Below are positions 43,801 to 55,559 of a stretch of 64,000 bases of DNA, in pieces (positions within the stretch are counted from its first letter, which is position 1; each line of letters begins with the position of its first letter). Where the stretch lies: the NCBI GenBank assembly GCA_018806915.1, contig JAGKQI010000103.1, positions 434,001-498,000 of the forward strand, in the 5' to 3' direction. Below the pieces are notes generated by a model, which saw only the letters and a program-made list of their open reading frames with translations, ran no database searches and was not told the origin of the DNA. The stretch comes from Phytophthora colocasiae (Eukaryota; Oomycota; Peronosporomycetes; Peronosporales; Peronosporaceae). The position numbers and the translations under genes are program-made.

Positions 43801-44856
43801 ACGATGATTCAGTGTATGGTGCGTCAGCATCTTGCTCGGAAGCGTGTCCGCAAGATTCGTGTGCAGCTTCGGATGCACAAGCTTTGGACGCGGATGTCAC
43901 ATCAAGCGCAGATCATGCACTCGTACCAGGATCTCCCAGAGGACAAGATAGTGCTGCTCGACAAGCTGTTGGCCAAGAACTACCTTCCTGTACAACAACG
44001 CTGGCTGCTCAAGTGGTTGGGTCCTCTGCAACGTGTGATCTACTTGCAAAAACGATGGAAAAAGATCACTGCTCAGTATCAAGCCAAGCGTGGATTCCTG
44101 TGGCTGTACGAGACTGTGCGGCGGAAGCGTAGCGCTCTCCGTGTACAGGCTCATGTTCGTGCTATGATTGCCAGAACTCGCTTCTTGGAGCTCAAGAAGA
44201 AGGCTCTCGCTCGTCGACGCTGGCACGCTGCTTACCTCAAGATCAAGGTGTTCAGCCTCTTTAATCGGCAGTTGCGTTTGATTCATGTGGATCGTCTCGA
44301 GAAGGACAATTCGACGCTGATGAACAGCATGGCTGCCGTGACAGATAAGCTAAGTGAAGCACAAGAGGAGGCAAAAACGGCAAAGCTTCAGCTGAAGCAG
44401 TTGCAAGTTTCCTATGACGAAGTGCGGATCGAAGCTAAGCAGCAGCAACAACGTGTGGAGGAACTGGAGTTGGCACTACAAGCTCGGAGATTCGAGGTTG
44501 CGGAGTTGCGGAGGCAGACGACAGGTGGAAGCCTTGTGGAACGCATCATTCGCTTCTTCACTTGCAGTGCAGCTATCTCGCCTCCGTCTTCGCCTCGTGG
44601 TATGGTTACTCCGTCGCGTTTGCCTTCACTTAGACGACAGACTCAGTCAGCTTCAGAGGAAACTTCGGACAAAGGCGAGAGGATCGTGTGGGCTACGCCA
44701 TTGAGTGAGGCAGTCATGATCCCGCAGGAGGAAGACACCAAGCGGCGCATCAGCGTCACTGCTGTAAGCGAGGAGCCTGCCTTTGACTCAGAGGAAGAAG
44801 AGTTCCGCTCCAAGGATGCCGACATGCTGTGGTCTGTGTCCCGGTACATGTTCTAA
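40814..44856 (+). CDS. Unconventional myosin heavy chain
   Basis: Two exons (40814-41160 and 41235-44856; intron 74 bp) join AG|T in phase to give about 1,320 residues. An N-terminal SH3-like segment (VGDLYWKQDGPHGWTLGQVT) precedes the motor. Motor landmarks are the P-loop GESGSGKTETSK (41518), switch I NHNSSRFGKYM (41830), switch II VLDIFGFEDFEP (42543) and the SH1/converter entry RCIKPNTQMRVGLF with LRCSGTVQACEVLRVGLPTR (43340-43460). IQ-type helices near 43800 (MIQCMVRQHLARKR) and 44140 (VQAHVRAMIARTR) bind light chains. A coiled coil of about 90 residues follows (44290-44510), then a Ser-rich tail. The motor is fully preserved, so it is probably an active actin-based transport motor. The class is one of the stramenopile-specific groups; I cannot fix the number. 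Confidence 0.95.
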
Positions 44857-45213
44857 TGGAGCCATTTCGATGGAGTTGCTGCGACGAGAAGCATGCGCCT
44901 CCTACTGGACGCTTCGGCGTCGACCTATATTATTCGCGTAGCGCACGCTCAGTCGATGTAAACTAAGATTGTGAGTTTGCCAGGCTTTATCCAGACAAGA
45001 GTTTTGAGTACATTGAGCAGGAGTCGTCGGAAGCACCTGCGTACGTGGCAGATAGCAACTTAATTCGATGCACATGTGTCATTCTACCTTATTGATGAAG
45101 ATCTTACGCTTGTCTTTGCTGGTAAAAACTGCCTTGAGTTACAAGTCGGACTTCGAACGTCGGAGTTTGACTTCGTGACTACAAGCCACAGTATCATTCG
45201 AGTCTTTGTCTGC

Positions 45214-46739
45214 TTACAATGTAGAATAAATGGCTTGCTCAATAAGGATCCGAGCGGTGTCGTTGCTCGGTTGCACCTTTAGCAGTTGCACGGCAGCTTG
45301 GTGCACCAAAGACCATCGATGGAGCCTGGTAGCGCACGTTCCAAGCCCAACAAGAGCTTCAACAAGGTGCGGCTTCAATTTGATCGCTGTCTCGTAGTGA
45401 CCCAGTGCTTTGCCATAGTTTCCTACACACGCACAAGGTAAGGCTTTGTCACCACAAGTCAATCTAAAACAAACGTACTACTTTGATACTCCACCAGACC
45501 GAGCTTATTCCAGGCGTATGCGTACTCTGGGAACTCGTGCACCACTTCTTTCAGCATTTCGCGTGCTTCATCCCATTTCTGCTGCCCCACCAGTTCCACA
45601 GCACGCTGCACCTCATTTTGCGCACTCTGGCCACACTCTCTGAGCCAAATCCCCTCCAGACCAGCCATGGCGAACTGCACGATGGTGCTGTCGTCGCAGC
45701 GCAAGTAACTCAGTAAATGCTCTTCATCTGCTGATTGGAGTTGGATGATCGACGGAGTAGTGACAACCATGTCCGTTTCTTTAGGTTGGACAGAGAAATC
45801 GGTTGGATAACGAGCTGCCAAAGCGTCAGATGGAGTATGGTGAGTGCCATCAAAGCTGTCGAAGTAAAGCAATAGCGCCGGATGCACAACAGCCTACAAA
45901 AGGTTGTGAGAATTGTAAAAGTTATCCAAATTCTCCGATCAAAGCTTAACTTTACCTTCGGAGCCTCATCGAGTCGGATTTCGTCCTGCGGTACGTTATA
46001 CAATTTGCTCGCGAAGCTGTTGGCAATGACAAACTGGTTAGAAAATGCAAGCTTCACATAACCAACACACATGCCCCACCTAAAGCCAGGACTGTGCGGC
46101 AGAATATCATACACAACGTGAGGATCTCCATCCGCTCCAACCGCGTCTGTAGTTACGTGCCACGCGAAAACTACTCCCCGTTTCTCTCCTTTCACTTCAA
46201 CCACATCTCCAACCAGAAATTTGACCGCATTTGTGCGTTCCTGTCAGCACGAACTGTCAGTTCCTACAATGTCTCTTTAAATTTATTATTCATCTCACCT
46301 TTGGGCCGAAAACTCCTTGATCCTTGAACTCCTGGATCAGCGCATTGTGGTTGTCTATGGTCTGCAAAGTCTCAAAGGCGGTATCGATCCGAGCATCCAG
46401 AGCCGCTTTATCTTCCACAGGAGGAGTAAACCCTGCGCGGACAATAGCTGCAAATAGGTTTTTGCGTTTGATCCGCCGTTTTAGCACCTCCATGTCTTCA
46501 AAGCGCTGGGCAAATACACGTTCACGCTGCCAGTCGGTCTTGATACCAGCGTATGAGGCCACAGCGCCAGATCTGACAGCACTGTACAGCGTCCTTCCTG
46601 CGTCCACATCGCGTTGCAATACCTGCGCCGACCGCAGTAGTGCGCTAACCCCACATTGTTAGAGTATAAATTTTGACATCCCATCTGCAAAGCCCATTGT
46701 TGCTAACCCGTAAAGCGCGATCACCACTGGAGACGCCAT
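45214..46739 (-). CDS. YccV-like (hemimethylated-DNA-binding-type) domain and TPR protein
   Basis: Five exons (46708-46739, 46299-46644, 45956-46240, 45482-45893, 45214-45422) sum to 1284 bases, giving 427 residues from MASPVVIALYGALLRSAQVL. The middle third (FLVGDVVEVKGEKRGVVFAW; DPHVVYDILPHS) is the YccV/HspQ-type barrel also found in FBXO21-like eukaryotic proteins. The C-terminal third holds tetratricopeptide repeats (AREMLKEVVHEFPEYAYAWN; YGKALGHYETAIKLKPHLVE). An N-terminal helical segment has IKRKNLFAAIVRAGFTPP. Adaptor function in protein turnover is an inference. It shares a 148-bp divergent promoter with the COP9 signalosome gene. Confidence 0.8.
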
Positions 46740-46887
46740 TTCACCTGGAGTCCGTTGCAAATTGTTGCATAGAACAAAAAAAGCCAATCACAATGTATTT
46801 TAAACACTCATCTGATTGGATAAAGGTTTATCTAAATCTAAAAAGTTTAAGATCCATCACGTTTTGTCACTTGGGAATCCCCTAGCT
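46740..46887. promoter_or_regulatory. Bidirectional promoter of YccV/TPR gene and CSN1
   Basis: Only 148 bp separate the two start codons. A CCAAT at 46784-46788 and an inverted ATTGG at 46815-46819 lie between. No TATA box is obvious. Confidence 0.5.
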
Positions 46888-48357
46888 ATGGCAGCACTTG
46901 AAGGCTTCGATGTGGAGGCGTACGCAGCCAAATACAGCGGCCGCAACCGCACTGAACGGCTCTTGTTCCTCACTCAGACATGCCCAGAGTTAGAGAGTGA
47001 AGCTACGCGCGTGTTGCTCCGTGATCTCAAGGGGAGTCTCAATATGGCGTTATACACAAAGCTTCTGGGTGACAAGGCGAAGGAAGAATCCAATTTCATC
47101 GACAATGTGACGCACAATGCTGCTCGGCAACATGAAAAGCTAGAGCAAGAGCTGAACTCGTACAAGTCCACAATGATTAAAGAGAGCATTCGGGTACGTA
47201 CATTTTTTTCTTATGATAAACTATGAAAGTCAGTGATGTATGTATTTATTTTTTAGATGGGACATAACGACTTGGGCGATTTCTACTATGAATTGGGGGA
47301 TTTACCTGCTGCATTGAAGAGTTTTGCTCAAGCGAGAGACTATTGCACCACGGATAAACACATTGTCGAGATGTGTCTTAATGTGAGCAAAGTGGCGCTG
47401 CACATGCGCAATTTTAACCACGTGATCAACTATTTGACCAAACTGGAACAAGTGAACAGCTCTCAGACTGACCCCATGTAGGTTGCATGCATCTGCTGTA
47501 TTGATTGTTATAACTTATATTGTCCTTTTTCATCAGTTTGAAGTCGAAGATCGCGTCGGCTTTTGGTCTTGCAGCTCTCCACGACAAGAACTACTATGCA
47601 GCTGCAACCAAATTTATTGGATGTAGTGCAGAGATTGGCTCCAGCTACAATGAGGTGTTGCACGCAGAGGATATTGCACTGTACGGCGGAATCTGCGCAC
47701 TTGCGTCGTTCAAGCGTGAAGAGCTGAAGGAGAAGGTGATCAACAATCCGTCGTTTAAGGCCTTCCTGGAGTTGTTGCCCTGGCTGCGTGAGCTCATCAC
47801 GGACTTCTACTCGAGCAACTACGCCTCCTGTTTGCAGACACTGGAGAAGATGAAGGTATGGTGATTATTATCCTTTGATAACTTTCGGATTGATATAAAA
47901 CTGATATTGCGTGAACAGCCTGAGCTGAAGCTGGACTTGTACCTGTGCGAACATGTGGAGAAACTTTGCAAGGAGATCCGCAGTCGCGGCATTATCCAGT
48001 ACTTCTACCCGTACCTTTCAGTGGATTTGCACCAAATGGCTCGGACCTTCAGCACCCCAACACCGGAACTCGAGAAGGAAATATGTGAGCTGATTGCTGC
48101 GGAGCGTCTCCACGCGCGAATGGATTCGTATCAGAAGGTTTGCTATGACGTACTTAAGTATGCTCGCACGATTTTGTATCGATAGTTTGCTAACTACGCT
48201 CTTTATCGTGTAGGTGCTGCACGCGTATCACCCCAACCAACGTGCTGCTACGTATGAACGCGCGTTTGAAGTGGGACGAAAATATGCAGCAGAGTCGCGT
48301 AACCTGCTGCTGCGTATGAGTCTGCTCAAGAACAACATCATTATCCGTGACTCATAA
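46888..48357 (+). CDS. CSN1: COP9 signalosome complex subunit 1
   Basis: Five exons (46888-47193, 47257-47477, 47537-47855, 47919-48137, 48214-48357) with GT-AG introns sum to 1209 bases, 402 residues. The N-terminal TPR-like helical repeats include MGHNDLGDFYYELGDLPAAL and LNVSKVALHMRNFNHVINYL. The C-terminal PCI region includes LPWLRELITDFYSSNYASCL and IIQYFYPYLSVDLHQMARTF. These match CSN1 (and the related proteasome lid subunit Rpn7, the main alternative; length and the IQYFYPY stretch favour CSN1). The complex removes NEDD8 from cullins. CSN1 bridges the PCI subunits. The gene is intact and in a compact host block. Confidence 0.85.
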
Positions 48358-48596
48358 AGTTACTCTCGACTCGACATTGAGCACTAATAGGTGCGGCAGG
48401 TTTTGGCAGTAACTTTTCGAATCGTACGTGGCATGCTTTTTCCCACCGGTGGTTGTGATTGACGTTCTTCACTTTTGAGACCTAAATAGCGGAACGATGT
48501 CTTGTTAACTTTTCAGTTTCTCTGCGTCTGCTTGAAAAGTAAATTGGTCCCGCTGGATCGTTAGTTCCCGACTCGACTACAGCGCTTCATTTCAGC

Positions 48597-50903
48597 ATGA
48601 GCGACGTAGCAGAGGATTCTACCACAACACCAGTTCCAGAAGAAGATAACTCTACTCATGTAGAGATTAGCAGCAGCCCAGAAAAAGCGATGACTGTGGG
48701 CGAGACGTTGGAGTTCGTGCAGCATGGGTTGGGAGTCCACACTACTGCCTCGCGTTCTATTCTTTTGCATATCTGTCAGAGACTAACGAGGCTAGAGGCG
48801 CATATGGGCGAGGTTCGTCGTGATGTTTATCAGTTGCGGAACGATACAAACCAAGGATCAGAAACTGTGCGGGGAGAAGTCTCGGGTGTATTTGATCAAG
48901 TCAACAACATGACTTCAAAGCTCAAAGAGTATGAAAACGTGATAGAGGTCTTCCAGAATGATATGCGTACGCATCAAAACCATTTATCAGTGCTATCTAC
49001 AAAGGTGAAGAAGGAAAAGGAAAATATCAAAGTCGTCGACACGGTACGTTCCTACTGCTAAGAAGTTACGTCTCACGATCTTTTCTAATCCATTTTGTTT
49101 GAACAGAAAGTAGAGGACCACCGCCAGGATATCAATAACCGCTTCGTAGAACTGACTCAAAAGTTTCAGGAACTTCCTTTACAACTTGCTGCATTACAAC
49201 CAGCTGCTCCACCTCCAAGTCACATCCCCGAAAAGTTTACATTTCAAACGAATGACGAGAAACTTTCACTGCAGACGCACTTGCACCGTCTCGATGGCAC
49301 AAAACGTTCGAAGGGTTATACTGATCTACAGCCATTTACTATCCCGGACGATATGAAGTCGAAAGTGGAGAAACGAATTCGACAACAAGAAGCAAGTAAA
49401 AGAGAGGCAGACGCACGAGCTGCCGCGGAATTATCAGAAGCGTATCGTCGGCTCCAGCTGGCTGCAATTAACAGCAACAACCCACGTCTGAGCGAAATTC
49501 ATGTGACGTTGGACCAGTGCCAACAAGAGGTGAAGCGCGCTTTCCAGCTCATACGCACGTCCAATCTACAGCTTTATTCGTACTGTGAATCGAAGGCAGA
49601 AAGGATGGAAATTACGGTATTGCAGAATGAAATCAAGCAGCTACGCAGTCGTCTTCGGGACATTGAAAATTCATCTGGAGTACATCGAGCGAGGCAGCCT
49701 CCACTTCAATTTGGTGGAGAAATCAATGGCAACACACTAGATCTTATGATTGGGGACAACTTTCCAGCACCAGTTAGCAAGAAAGGGCCGCAACACCTCA
49801 CAAGTTCTCAAATCCCAGTGCTACGAGTGTCTCTGTTGGAGTTATCGAGGAATTTAAACCTGCTTAAACATCGTTGGAAGAAGAACAAACGATTAAATCC
49901 TAACAGCACTGGTAGCGTGAACCCTGTGGCTCAAAAACATCTCGAAAAACTGGTGGCATTGATCAATGACGCTTATTCTACAATGGCTCAAGAACCAATT
50001 GACTTAGCAGCGGCAGAAGCTCATGTGGAGAAAGTTGGTCGTGTGTTGGGCTCGGATTTCTCCATGCAGATTTTAGCGCTTTTGGGCGGTCGAAGTGACG
50101 AGCCTGAACGCTGTCGGTTCCCCGTCGCGATTACTGCTCGTGCTGCTTCTGGAGAGATGGCTGCTGCACTTTGCAAATACTCAGAAGCGTTCACCGACAT
50201 GTTTTTCCGTCACGAAGCGGACAATAAAGTGGCCACCGCTGCTATGAATGAGTGGGCGTCTGAGAAGCGAACGCTGGAAAACGTTGGACGAGAGGTGAGT
50301 GCACTTGCACGCAGTCAACACATTCTGGAAGTGACTTTGGCAAAACTCGCGGTTGCTTTGCAGAGGAAAAACACGCTTAGTGACAGTGAAATCCATGGCG
50401 AATCGACAGATAATGAGAGCGAAGCGGAGGTCCTTCGCTCGTGGACGACTGTGGGGGAGGAACTGCAACATCTCAAGGGCCAAGTTAACACTATGAGTAA
50501 ACAATTCGTGACGGAGGAAACGTTAGCTGAGTTGTTGGAGAACTTCAAACAGAGCTCGTCCTTCTCAGGTGTCAATGGTGTATCTGTCGGACATCGGAGT
50601 GGTGGAGCTGCGTTACCGGATTCCCCATTAGCAACGTCGCTGTTAAAACGTCCTCCATCAGTGGGAAATGACTCCCCTGCAAACAAAATGCTAGCAGCTA
50701 TCACACTTGAACCTCACGAAGACCGCCCAAAGTCTCAGACAAAACTGGACCCACTTCAAGTCGTGAAAATTAATGGCTCGACACGGCATTTGCCACGTAA
50801 CGATGCTGGTGAACACTTTGGGACTGGAACTGGATCTGCAACACACAGGATGCAGACTCGAGCGCAAATGTTACGACCAAAAAGCGTACACCGTGATCGA
50901 TGA
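48597..50903 (+). CDS. Coiled-coil protein of unknown function
   Basis: Two exons (48597-49043, 49107-50903) sum to 2244 bases, 747 residues, starting MSDVAEDSTTTPVPEEDNST. Long heptad stretches lie at about residues 60-150 (ICQRLTRLEAHMGEVRRDVY), 240-360 (RIRQQEASKREADARAAAEL) and 540-640. A proline patch, LQPAAPPPSHIPEKF, separates the first two. The C-terminus is disordered and basic. There is no signal peptide or membrane segment. Such architecture fits a cytoskeletal or centrosomal scaffold, but no domain is recognised. Confidence 0.8.
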
Positions 50904-50972
50904 AAAGAGAATAAAGAAGCAGGAGACTCATTGCACGTGCACTTGTCGTATGTGTTGCTCTATTACAAGTCT

Positions 50973-52187
50973 TTACGGGAGCGGTTCTGATGCGTCACCA
51001 ACGCGCTTCAAATGGAGGTAGGCATCAGTGCCATATCCCTCCATAGAAATCACCTGCAGATCTCCACCGAAGTAGCGTGCAAACAGACGACTGATGGGTA
51101 AGCCGTATCCGAGTCCAGCAAGCGGTGAGTCTCCACCAAAATCGTTTGGTGCCCCCTCTAGCCTCTCAAAAGCTTCAGAGTCCGCAGTCGTGTACAGATA
51201 CGACCAAATCCTCGAGACCGACGATCGCGGGATACCTCCTCCTTCGTCCGAGATCTTGATCGACACGTCTTCGTTGTCCTCTCCGTCCGCAATCACGATC
51301 TTGATCGGTGGCATGTCGTTGTCAACACCGTGGAATTCCACTACAGCACGCATAGAGTTCTTGATCACCTCGAACAGCATATGGTGCAAGTGACTGGGAA
51401 CGAATGGCATGGAGAAGTCGGTATGACCATGTAGTTCCACTTCAGGAGCATCTCCATACTGTCGAAGACACATGTGTCGAGCTGTATCAATAGCTGCAAG
51501 GGCGATCTCCGCAGGGGACGTACTTTCACAGATACATCCGACCCATCCGTTCTCCTCTTCATGCAGTGCAATGTGCTGACTCATCAGCATCCGGATGCCA
51601 ATTCTCGACATGTAAAATGCATCCAAGAACGAATGCAAGTCCGACAAGTCTGCGAACTCCTGCGATCTCAAATACCTCTCCCCCAGTTCTTTCCTGGAGA
51701 CTCCATTGTCTTTCTCCGTGAAAGACTTGAATAGTTCCATCTTGAGTTCATGAACACCTTTCGCCATAGTGTACAGTGTTCCACTATGTCGACTTTTAAT
51801 ACTTTCAATTAAATCTCGAAAGGCCAATTCGTCTTGGTACGTTTCCACTTTAGGGAAGTTCAGCAGCTCCCGAGCCGAATTCACATACCACTCACGCACC
51901 TGCTTAACCGACGGCATATCGCTCAGTCCATGTGGTAAATTCTCCAAATTTTTAATACGATGAGCGCATCGGACGGGCATTTCTCCATGTAGGAACCGAG
52001 CGGACTGAATCAGTTTCTGCGGGGAAATATCGGTACCGAACTCAAGTAGGTACTGGAGTGACACACCAGTCTGTGGCAATAGCGCCAATTCGTTGATCTT
52101 AGTTGTCATGTTGTCGTGGATTGCGCTGTTAGCGTTGAGGCTTGAAGCTCCGCGACGGAACGGGGTGCGTCCAGCTAGGCGATGCAT
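50973..52187 (-). CDS. Mitochondrial pyruvate/branched-chain alpha-keto acid dehydrogenase kinase
   Basis: The chosen ATG at 52187 gives 404 residues starting with a mitochondrial-type leader, MHRLAGRTPFRRGASSLNAN (basic, no acids). The frame is open further upstream, but that part lacks similarity. The N-terminal four-helix domain has TGVSLQYLLEFGTDISPQKL and FLDAFYMSRIGIRMLMSQH, the hallmark of this kinase family. The GHKL ATPase domain has the N-box EVIKNSMRAVVEFH, G1 ISDEGGGIPRS and G2 GLGYGLPISRLFARYFGG, then GYGTDAYLHL. It phosphorylates and switches off the E1 subunit of the dehydrogenase complex. PDK versus BCKDK cannot be settled by eye; GYGTDAYL favours PDK. Confidence 0.93.
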   Translation of the reverse strand: MHRLAGRTPFRRGASSLNANSAIHDNMTTKINELALLPQTGVSLQYLLEFGTDISPQKLIQSARFLHGEMPVRCAHRIKNLENLPHGLSDMPSVKQVREWYVNSARELLNFPKVETYQDELAFRDLIESIKSRHSGTLYTMAKGVHELKMELFKSFTEKDNGVSRKELGERYLRSQEFADLSDLHSFLDAFYMSRIGIRMLMSQHIALHEEENGWVGCICESTSPAEIALAAIDTARHMCLRQYGDAPEVELHGHTDFSMPFVPSHLHHMLFEVIKNSMRAVVEFHGVDNDMPPIKIVIADGEDNEDVSIKISDEGGGIPRSSVSRIWSYLYTTADSEAFERLEGAPNDFGGDSPLAGLGYGLPISRLFARYFGGDLQVISMEGYGTDAYLHLKRVGDASEPLP

Positions 52188-55100
52188 CGGTATCTGTGCG
52201 GTTTGATGCAAGTATCGAAATGACGCACACTCGACGTGATGAGTTTTTGATGAATTGATCCGATAAAGTACGATATGTGGAATGCATATAAATAACAAGT
52301 GTAAATGAGAATGTTGCGCCAAGTTGGAACGACATTGCACCTCAAGCACATGTTTGCGCGTTCTTGTGGTACACATCAACTTCAAGTCTGAAGGGAAAGT
52401 TTAGGGGTGCTACTGAGATCAGCTGTGTGACTCGGCTCAATTGTACGCAATATTGAAGTCCTCCAGTTGTTTCGGTCGTGAACTTCATAAAAGGCTTTTT
52501 GTTTTTAACGCAAGACACAGAGTATCTACGACGGATTAATCCGTACGTGCATGGTAATATGACCTCCTTCCGAAGATCGAGGAATCCATAGCAACAAGGA
52601 ACCTCCGCCCTTACCTGGCAATCCCAAGATACCGGGACGCCAGCGATCCAAGTACATGGTCTTGTCTTCCAGTTCGGGGAACGTAGCATCCCAAGTTGTG
52701 ACGTCTCCTGCGCCAACGTCGACCTTGGCGTATTCGTCACCTCCAGAATGAACCACCACCGTCACATCCTTCGTATCAACACTCTCGAATACGAGATGGA
52801 CAACACCATCACCTGAGTGGGTATATGATCCATAGCTGCCTTCGAAAGCTTCATCCACTGCTGTTAATCCCAGTGCATCGTTCAATGTTCCATCATCGAT
52901 CTCGCCCACATATGCTGTAGGTCCACATATAGGTTGGACGAACTGTGAAGCCATGTACGCGATACCCGTTGGATCGATTGTGGACAATACAACAAGCCCC
53001 ATATTGGACACTTCCAGCATATAATCATCTTCAGCAACGTCCTTGCCACCGTCCGTCTTACCAGTTTCGATGAGTTGGTCAACGATCACTCCAAAGGTTT
53101 TCCGAAGGAGGTCACGAGTTTCATAGGCTGCAGTTCGAGTTTTGGTCGCGAGTAGCTCTCCCATACAATTGTTAGTGACAATGGGGATGTCGTTTAGAAC
53201 AATTGATGACTTGTACACCTTCACACGGATGTCATTGACCTCGGAGCTCGCATTGCGATATTTGAGAACTGCACGAGTAACGCGGTCGGTTAACCGCTTC
53301 AGCTGCCAGCCACAGCTTGAGTTCTTAGCCACCAGATCATCCAGTTCGTCCACTGTCGTCGAGGATTTGTTGGCGATTCCATTGCCAGTGAGTAAGTTCA
53401 TGACGTTCGCTCCAGTCGAAATAATCTCGTCACCGTTCGTAATAGCTTGTTTCACGATACCTTCCACAATGGTGAGCACCGTGTCTGCAAAAAACGCTCC
53501 CTTCGGTACTGGGAGCCCCAAACAATTGCAGATAGCAATTGGGATGTCGAACAGCACCACATCAGCCTGATAAGCAGCCGTTAGCAACTCAGCGGTATCA
53601 CCTTGTGGTGCGGTAGTTTGACGGTAACGGAGATAGTAGATCAGGCCCCGGATAGCTTCGACCAGGGAGCTAACGCACAAAACTGCCCACCTTGCGATCT
53701 TATAAGCAGCTAGAATTTGCCCAAAAACACCTCCGGTTGCGGCATTCAGCGCCACAGCAACAACGGAACCGATCTTGGCCAGAACTGCCAATACACAATC
53801 GTCATTTTGGGGAATACACTCCAGCCCACATACGATCGGGTACGACAATGGACAACGTGCTGCGCAGTCATCGCCATCCTTACTGTACCCCAATGGACAA
53901 ATGTTGTTGCTATCAAAGTCCATAGACTTTCGGTAGTATCACTGGACTTGCCAATAGTGGGGCCCACCCAGTTGCGGATCGTAGTGCCGTAGGTTCCATT
54001 GCCCACGCCCGACGGATCCGTTAACTCGATGTTCTTTGCTGTTTTTCTCGTCCAAATGGCACCAATCTGATCCACTTCATCTGCCCCACGACCGTAAAAC
54101 CCACTGAGCACAAACCCGTCCGGAGCTGTTGCATTTCCGGAGTTTTCTGTCTTAACTCCACCGGAAATCGTCTGACCAGCAGTTGTAGTGAAGCTGATGT
54201 AGAAGACTCGCGTGTGCTTGTCCTTCTTGTCCCAATGAGCTTCCATAGACGTGATGAACTCGTCCGGTGCGAGGGTAATTGTCTGCTCAGTTCCACCTTT
54301 TCCTCCGTGGGTCAGAATCTTCTCCACCGGCGCATCAATCTTCAGCGTTACAGCATCTACTCGCTTAGCGGATCGAATGGTAATGGCGCTGATGGTTTGG
54401 CCGAACTTGATATCGTTAATATCCGAGAATGCATTTCCGTGGGGTCCACCAAATAGTTCACCCAGTGCGATATCTTCATCTGCTGAAACTTTGACAGTAG
54501 ATGATGTCTCGTTCACTGCGGCAATACTGGACCACACAGCTCCCACAAGATCAATTTCATCTCCGTAGCGACCGAAGAAACCAGCGAGTTGGTAGCCTTT
54601 CGGAGCTGTCAGAGACCCTTTTTCTTTTGTTTCTGAACCACCGGAAACCGTATTGCCCTTGCTGGTGGTTAAAGCCAAGTAGAAAATACGGGTGGTACCT
54701 TTACTTTTTCCCCAATGAACGTCCATCTTCGTAATGTACTCCCCCGGTTCCAGGGTCAACGTGCTTTCAGTACCACCAGTGCCACCGTGAGTGAAAGTCA
54801 TCTCTTTCGGAGCTGACACTTGCACCACAAGACCGTCGAGACGTTCACCGGCACGAATTGTGACAGAAGTGATGACCATTCCAGAAGTACATGCCAGTTG
54901 ATCCGAAAATTGTTCACCATGAGGTCCACCGAAGGAATCACTCAATTGAACGGGTCGTTTGTTAGCTTTCGTGGACACCTCGGACAGACTTCCAGCGATA
55001 TCTTCAGGAGCGGTTGTTCCAGGCGAGTCTTCAATTGTAACAGGGGCTGGAACCGGCGTCGGAGCTGGCGTCACGAGGTCAATGTAGGCCCAAACCGCAC

Positions 55101-55559
55101 CTAAAGTGTCGATCTCCTTGCCGGATTTACCAAAGAAGCCAACAAGCTGGAACCCTTCGGGCGCAGTGACCGTGCTCTTGTCATCGGTCATGGATCCTCC
55201 TGCTAGTGAATTACCAGCGCTGGTCTTAAAGTTGACGTAGAAAATACGTGTGTGATCATCCTTCTTGCCCCAATGAACTTCCATTGAGTTGATGACCTCG
55301 CCTTCTCCAAGTTTTAGGACCTGACGGTCACCGCCAGTTCCACCGTGAGTGAACGTCAACGTCTTCGGGGAGGAAATCTCCAAGCTTACACCATCGAGGC
55401 GCTCTCCGGCGTAAATGGAGATTTGACTGACCTTCTGACCGGAGTTAGCGAAGTTTTTGTCCGAGAAATCTGTACCGTGAGGACCGCCAAAGCTTTCACT
55501 CAGCACGATGGAGTCCTTTACAGTCATCCCCGGAGCTTCGGTTCCTGCTGGAGCTGCGG

